Origin: Bifidobacterium eulemuris
GTDB lineage: Bacteria; Actinomycetota; Actinomycetes; Actinomycetales; Bifidobacteriaceae
DNA length: 64,000 bases
Reading direction: 5' to 3'
Assembly: GCF_014898155.1 (NCBI RefSeq)
Contig: NZ_CP062938.1
Coordinates: 248,001-312,000, forward strand
Each line of letters starts with the position of its first letter. The stretch's first letter is position 1. The notes under the pieces are model-generated. The model did no database searches. It was not told the DNA's origin and was given only the letters and a program-made list of their open reading frames with translations. Of this stretch, positions 59,849 to 64,000 are shown piece by piece. Position numbers and translations under genes: made by a program.

Positions 59849-62152
59849 ATGTCCGCTTTGACGTCCGTCTCAGGTTTCCCGCGCGTCGGCCAGAACCGAG
59901 AGCTCAAGAAGATCATCGAAGGCTACTGGAAAGGCGCCAACACGCTCGGCGAGGTGCGTGCCACCGCCAAGGAGCTGCGCGCCAAGCATTGGAAGCTGCA
60001 ACAGGCCGCCGGCATCGATCTGATCCCCAGCAATGATTTCAGCTTCTACGATCAGGTGCTCGACACCGCCATCCTGCTCAACGCCATCCCGCAGCGCTAC
60101 CAGCGTCTCGCCTTCGAGAACCCCGAGGAGACGCTGTTCGCCATGGGCCGCGGCTATCAGGGCGAGAAGGGCGATGTGACCGCCCTGCCGATGAAGAAGT
60201 GGTTCACCACCAACTACCACTATCTCGTGCCGGAGATCGACGCCGCCACCGACATCAAGCTCAACGGCACCAAGCCCTTCGATGAATACCTGGAGGCCAA
60301 GGAGCTCGGCATCGACACCAAGCCGGTGCTTATCGGCCCCTACACCTTCTTGAAGCTCGCCCGCGACCCGCAGGCCCAGGAGCTCGAGTTCGACAAGGGC
60401 CTGGTGAACGCCGTGTCCGCCGTCTACGCCGAAGCGCTCGCCAAATTCGCCGAGCTCGGCGCCGCCTGGGTGCAGATCGACGAGCCGTATCTCGTGCTCG
60501 ACAAGGAGCCGGGCGACGTGGAGCTGTTCAAGGCGCTGTACGCCAAGATCCTTCCCGCCCGCGACGGCAAGGTCAAGGTGCTGCTCAACACCTATTTCGG
60601 TCATATCGCCGACGTGTACGAGACCGTGAACCTGCTCGGCTTCGACGGCATCGGCCTGGATCTGAACGAAGGCAAGGACGAGAACCTCGCCGCCCTCGCG
60701 CAGTACGGCGTGGCCGAAGGCACCGTGATCTTCGCCGGCGTGATCAACGGCCGCAACATCTGGCGCAACGACTACGCCGTGAGTCTCGGACTGGTGGATG
60801 CCATCAAGCAGATCACGCCGAACGTGGCCGTCTCCACCGCCAGCTCCCTGCTGCACGTGCCGTTCAGCACCGAAGGAGAGAACGGTCTCGACGAGGGGGT
60901 GCTCAAGCATTTCGCGTTCGCCGTGGAGAAGCTCGGCGAGCTTCGCGACGTGGCCGAACTGGCCGACGCCGATGAGGACGCCAAGAAGGCCTCCGCCGCG
61001 CTCACCGCCAATCAGGCGCTGTTCGACGGCACCCGCGTGGCCGCCGACCCGGCCGTGGCGGCACGTCTGGCCCAGCTGACGGACGCCGATTTCACCCGCC
61101 AGCCCGCGCGCGCCGAACGCCAGCAGCTGCAGCGTGAGGCGCTGAATCTGCCGCTGCTGCCCACCACCACGATCGGATCCTTCCCGCAGACCCGCGAGGT
61201 GCGTGCCGAGCGCGCCAAGCTGCGCAAGGGCGAGATCGACCAGGCCACCTACGACGCGTTCATCAAACAGCAGATCGACGACTGCATCAAGAGCCAGGAG
61301 GAGATTGGCCTCGACGTGCTGGTGCATGGCGAGTTCGAGCGCAACGATATGGTCGAGTACTTCGGCCAGAACCTCAACGGCTTCTTGTTCACCAAGAACG
61401 CGTGGGTGCAGTCCTACGGCACCCGCTGCGTCAAGCCTCCGATCGTGTGGGGCGATGTCTCGCGCGCCAACCCGATCACCGTGGAATGGTCGGCCTATGC
61501 GCAGTCGCGCACGGACCGCGTGATGAAGGGCATGCTCACCGGCCCGGTGACGATCCTCAACTGGTCCTGGCCGCGCGAGGACATCACCCACGAGCAGCAG
61601 ACCCAGCAGCTCGCCCTCGCCATCCGTGACGAAGTGCTCGATCTGGAGGCCGCCGGCATCAAGGTGATTCAGATCGATGAGGCCGCGCTGCGCGAGAAGC
61701 TGCCGCTGCGCAAAACCGACTGGCATGCGAAGTACCTCGATTGGGCGATCCCCGCGTTCCGTCTGGTCCACTCCGCGGTCAAGCCCGCCACGCAGATCCA
61801 CACGCATATGTGCTATTCGGAGTTCAACGACATCATCCGCGACATCGACGCGATGGACGCCGACGTGATCTCCTTCGAAGCCTCGCGTGGCGATCTGGTG
61901 GTGCTCGACGCGATCCATGAGGCCGAGTTCGAAACCGAGGCGGGCCCGGGCGTGTACGACATCCACTCGCCGCGCATCCCCTCCGAGGCCGAGATCGAGG
62001 AGCGCATCGGCGAGATCCTGAAGAAGATGGACGTCTCCAAGGTCTGGATCAATCCCGACTGCGGCCTGAAGACCCGTGGCGTGGCCGAAACATGGCCGAG
62101 CCTGGAGCATCTGGTCGCCGCGACCAAGGCCGTGCGAGCCTCGCTGAGCTGA
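59849..62152 (+). CDS. metE: Cobalamin-independent methionine synthase
   Basis: MetE transfers the methyl group of 5-methyl-THF (polyglutamate) to homocysteine. In 767 residues it has the duplicated barrel layout: the N-terminal half begins with [14 protein letters not shown], and the C-terminal half begins at [14 protein letters not shown]. The zinc ligands are in HTHMCYSEF and NPDCGLKTR. It is followed after 1 nt by metF, its methyl-THF source. AGGTTTC-type sequence and GGAGG at 59840 lie before ATG 59849. Confidence 0.97.
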   Translation: MSALTSVSGFPRVGQNRELKKIIEGYWKGANTLGEVRATAKELRAKHWKLQQAAGIDLIPSNDFSFYDQVLDTAILLNAIPQRYQRLAFENPEETLFAMGRGYQGEKGDVTALPMKKWFTTNYHYLVPEIDAATDIKLNGTKPFDEYLEAKELGIDTKPVLIGPYTFLKLARDPQAQELEFDKGLVNAVSAVYAEALAKFAELGAAWVQIDEPYLVLDKEPGDVELFKALYAKILPARDGKVKVLLNTYFGHIADVYETVNLLGFDGIGLDLNEGKDENLAALAQYGVAEGTVIFAGVINGRNIWRNDYAVSLGLVDAIKQITPNVAVSTASSLLHVPFSTEGENGLDEGVLKHFAFAVEKLGELRDVAELADADEDAKKASAALTANQALFDGTRVAADPAVAARLAQLTDADFTRQPARAERQQLQREALNLPLLPTTTIGSFPQTREVRAERAKLRKGEIDQATYDAFIKQQIDDCIKSQEEIGLDVLVHGEFERNDMVEYFGQNLNGFLFTKNAWVQSYGTRCVKPPIVWGDVSRANPITVEWSAYAQSRTDRVMKGMLTGPVTILNWSWPREDITHEQQTQQLALAIRDEVLDLEAAGIKVIQIDEAALREKLPLRKTDWHAKYLDWAIPAFRLVHSAVKPATQIHTHMCYSEFNDIIRDIDAMDADVISFEASRGDLVVLDAIHEAEFETEAGPGVYDIHSPRIPSEAEIEERIGEILKKMDVSKVWINPDCGLKTRGVAETWPSLEHLVAATKAVRASLS

Positions 62153-62153
62153 C

Positions 62154-62994
62154 ATGGCCGCATCACTGTTCTCCATTGAGGTGTTCCCACCGAAGCGCAA
62201 CGCTCCGGTGGGAACCATCTACGACACGCTCGACGGATTGCAGGGTCTCGACCCCGCGTTCATCTCGGTGACCTACGGCACGGGCAAGTCAGCGGACCGC
62301 ACCGCCACCGCCCGCATCGCGCACACCATCCGCAACGAGTACCACATCCCCGCGGTGGCGCATCTGACCGCGCAGTACCTGGACAAGGCGGCGGTCGACG
62401 AGGCGTTGGACATGTTTGACCAGGCCAAGGTCTCCGGCGTGCTTGCCCTGCGCCGACCGCGTGGAGGGCCGAGAGCCGGCCGGAGTGTTCGAACACGCCA
62501 GCGATCTGGCCGCGTACGTGCGCGAGCGGCGCCCCGACCTGAAGCTGTACGGCGCCTGCTATCCCGAGAAGCATCCGCAGTCGCCCACGCTGGACGAGGA
62601 CATCGACAACCTCAAAACCAAGGTCGACGCGGGCGTGACCCATCTCATCTCGCAGTTGTTCTACGACAACGACGACTTCTACCGCTTCCTCGACAAGGCG
62701 CGCGCGGCGGGCGTCGACGTGCCGATCGAGGCGGGCATCATGCCGGTCGCCAACGCGAAATCCGTGCTCCGCATGTCCTCGATGTGCGCCTCGCGCATCC
62801 CCAAACCGGTGGAGCGCATGATCGAGCGTTGGGGCGACGATTCGCAGACCCTACGCGAGGCGGGCATCATCTACGCCTCGCAGCAGATCGCCGATCTGGT
62901 GGCGCATGGCGTGGACGGCGTGCATCTGTATTCGATGAATCGCCCGGCCGTGACCCGCCGCATCTGGAACAACGTGAGGCCGTTGTTCGGCTAA
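62154..62994 (+). pseudogene. metF: Methylenetetrahydrofolate reductase gene, frameshifted
   Basis: The first 100 codons encode a normal MetF start (FSIEVFPPKRN, then FISVTYGTGKS) in one frame, up to VLALR at about 62453. The rest continues in the next frame as ADRVEGREPAGVFEHASDL through to WNNVRPLFG, ending at 62994. The family has LRGDRVEGRE here. The DNA reads CGCCGAC where CGCGGCGAC would be expected, so two bases (GG) appear to be missing at about 62451-62457. The original frame would read on into unrelated sequence to 63176. Either the gene is broken in this strain or this is a sequence error. Confidence 0.9.
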
Positions 62995-63003
62995 CCCGCG
63001 GTC

Positions 63004-63050
63004 ATATGCGTTCGCCCCGACTCCCGCATGGGATCGGGGCGAACGCATAT
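63004..63050. terminator. Long hairpin after metF
   Basis: A 17-bp perfect stem (63004-63020 with 63034-63050) with further pairing inside the loop is followed at once by a GGACATCCATGTCC palindrome (63051-63064). It has no T-run. Confidence 0.65.
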
Positions 63051-63136
63051 GGACATCCATGTCCGCGCATATCAGGCGTCCGGTATGCGCGACGGTCGGC
63101 GAATACGCGAAAACGAGTGTATTACCATAAGAAACC

Positions 63137-64000
63137 ATGGAACCGACGACTTTCAGCCCCCGCGCCATGGATCTGATCCGCGCGGGATTGCAGAACCTCG
63201 ATGACGCCCGCTCGCTGTTCGACGCCCTGCGTGTGGGCGGCGTCCCCGACGACGGGCTGCACCTGTTGCTCAAGGCGTTGGAGAAGGCCTGCGATCCCGA
63301 CGGGGCGCTGCGCAATATCGTCGACATCATCAACGCCATGCAAAGCCAAGGCAGACGGGTCGAGGACATGCTGCCCGACCGGGCCGCCTTCGAACGGCTG
63401 GTCACGGTGCTCGGCGTATCCGACGCGCTCGGCAAGCTTATGCGCTTCCGCCCCGAACTTGTCGAGGCCGCCTCTGTGGACCGCTGCGACAGCCATCTGT
63501 ACAACCATGCGCAACGCCGTGCCCATATGCTCACCGCCGTCGGCGCCGATCCGGACGAGCTTGCCGCGCCGGTGGCCGGCAAGGATCTGGCCGAAGCGGC
63601 GACCGCGCTGCGCGGCACCTACCGCCGCCAACTGGCCGCCATCATGGCGCAGGATGCGGTGGCGGACGATCCGTGCGCCATCCAACCGACCATCAGTCGG
63701 GAGCTTTCCGATCTGGCCGACGCGGCGCTCGAGGGGGCGCTGGCCATCGCCCGACGTGAGGTGGCGGGCAGTGAACATGTGCGTTTCGCCATCATCGGCA
63801 TGGGCAAGCTGGGCGCGCAGGAGCTCAACTACATCTCCGACGTCGACCTGATTTATGTGGTCGAGCCGGCCGACCGGGACGTCGACGGCCAGACGCTCGC
63901 CCGCATCGGCACCAAAATGGGCACCGTGCTGCAGCGCGTCTGCCAATCGGTGATCATGGGCGTGGCCGAGCCGACCCTCTGGCAGATCGACGGGGGATTG
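63137..64000 (+). CDS. glnE: Glutamine synthetase adenylyltransferase GlnE, N-terminal part (cut by window end)
   Basis: GlnE adenylylates and de-adenylylates glutamine synthetase in response to nitrogen state. The 288 codons in the window start at ATG 63137 and run open to the end. The N-terminal helical region includes SPRAMDLIRAGLQNLDDARS. Near the window end, RFAIIGMGKLGAQELNYISD followed by VDLIYVVE is the first nucleotidyltransferase signature with its metal-binding aspartates. The full protein would be about 1000 residues. Together with gltBD it belongs to nitrogen assimilation. Confidence 0.95.
   Translation, partial: MEPTTFSPRAMDLIRAGLQNLDDARSLFDALRVGGVPDDGLHLLLKALEKACDPDGALRNIVDIINAMQSQGRRVEDMLPDRAAFERLVTVLGVSDALGKLMRFRPELVEAASVDRCDSHLYNHAQRRAHMLTAVGADPDELAAPVAGKDLAEAATALRGTYRRQLAAIMAQDAVADDPCAIQPTISRELSDLADAALEGALAIARREVAGSEHVRFAIIGMGKLGAQELNYISDVDLIYVVEPADRDVDGQTLARIGTKMGTVLQRVCQSVIMGVAEPTLWQIDGGL

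Overview
The window is a gene-dense, high-GC stretch of an actinobacterial chromosome. It most likely comes from Bifidobacterium. The evidence is inference from gene content: an SpaA-type sortase pilus locus, a GT4-type glycogen synthase, a membrane-anchored GH3 enzyme, a three-part pnt transhydrogenase, and a hit-phoH-ybeY-corC-era cluster. No rRNA, CRISPR array, prophage or complete insertion sequence is visible. One tRNA gene (Leu, anticodon GAG) is present.

Layout. Positions 1-2.7 kb hold the end of a suf iron-sulfur operon (sufS, sufU, a sufT-like gene). From 2.7 to 9.4 kb there is a sortase-dependent pilus operon: a large LPLTG adhesin with AT-richer codon use, an LPLTG pilin, a small transposase-type HTH protein and a class C sortase. 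It is headed by a promoter whose -35/-10 spacer contains ten consecutive G. From 9.5 to 19.9 kb come glgC, an rRNA/tRNA methyltransferase gene, tRNA-Leu, rsmE, the hit-phoH-ybeY-corC-era cluster, and a two-component system with a possible target gene. From 20 to 30 kb there are transport and membrane genes (brnQ, a DUF4190-like protein, a TetR/ABC-2 pair, a DHA2 MFS exporter) and a GH3 enzyme with permuted domain order. From 30 to 42.9 kb: a LysR regulator with two SDR genes, fadD, pntAA-pntAB-pntB, two hydrolase/ribosomal units, ilvE, a TRIC-like channel gene and rpsT. From 43 to 64 kb: lepA, hemW, gltB-gltD, two small membrane proteins (one behind a T8G9 tract), an esterase, glgA, an ABC ATPase, trmI, a SixA-like phosphatase, metE, a frameshifted metF, and the start of glnE.

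How the genes connect. Nitrogen assimilation is represented by gltBD and glnE, with brnQ and ilvE for branched-chain amino acids. Glycogen synthesis is represented by glgC and glgA, which lie far apart. NADPH supply (pntAA-AB-B) could support gltBD and the SDR enzymes. metE is intact but its partner metF has lost two bases, so methyl-THF supply is predicted to be impaired in this strain unless this is a sequence error.

The most interesting non-coding signals are two homopolymer tracts that sit inside promoter spacers, upstream of the pilus operon and upstream of a small two-TM membrane protein. They look like transcriptional ON/OFF slippage switches. A dispersed palindromic repeat family also occupies seven intergenic gaps, in one place expanded into tandem arrays with 36-bp and 33-bp periods.
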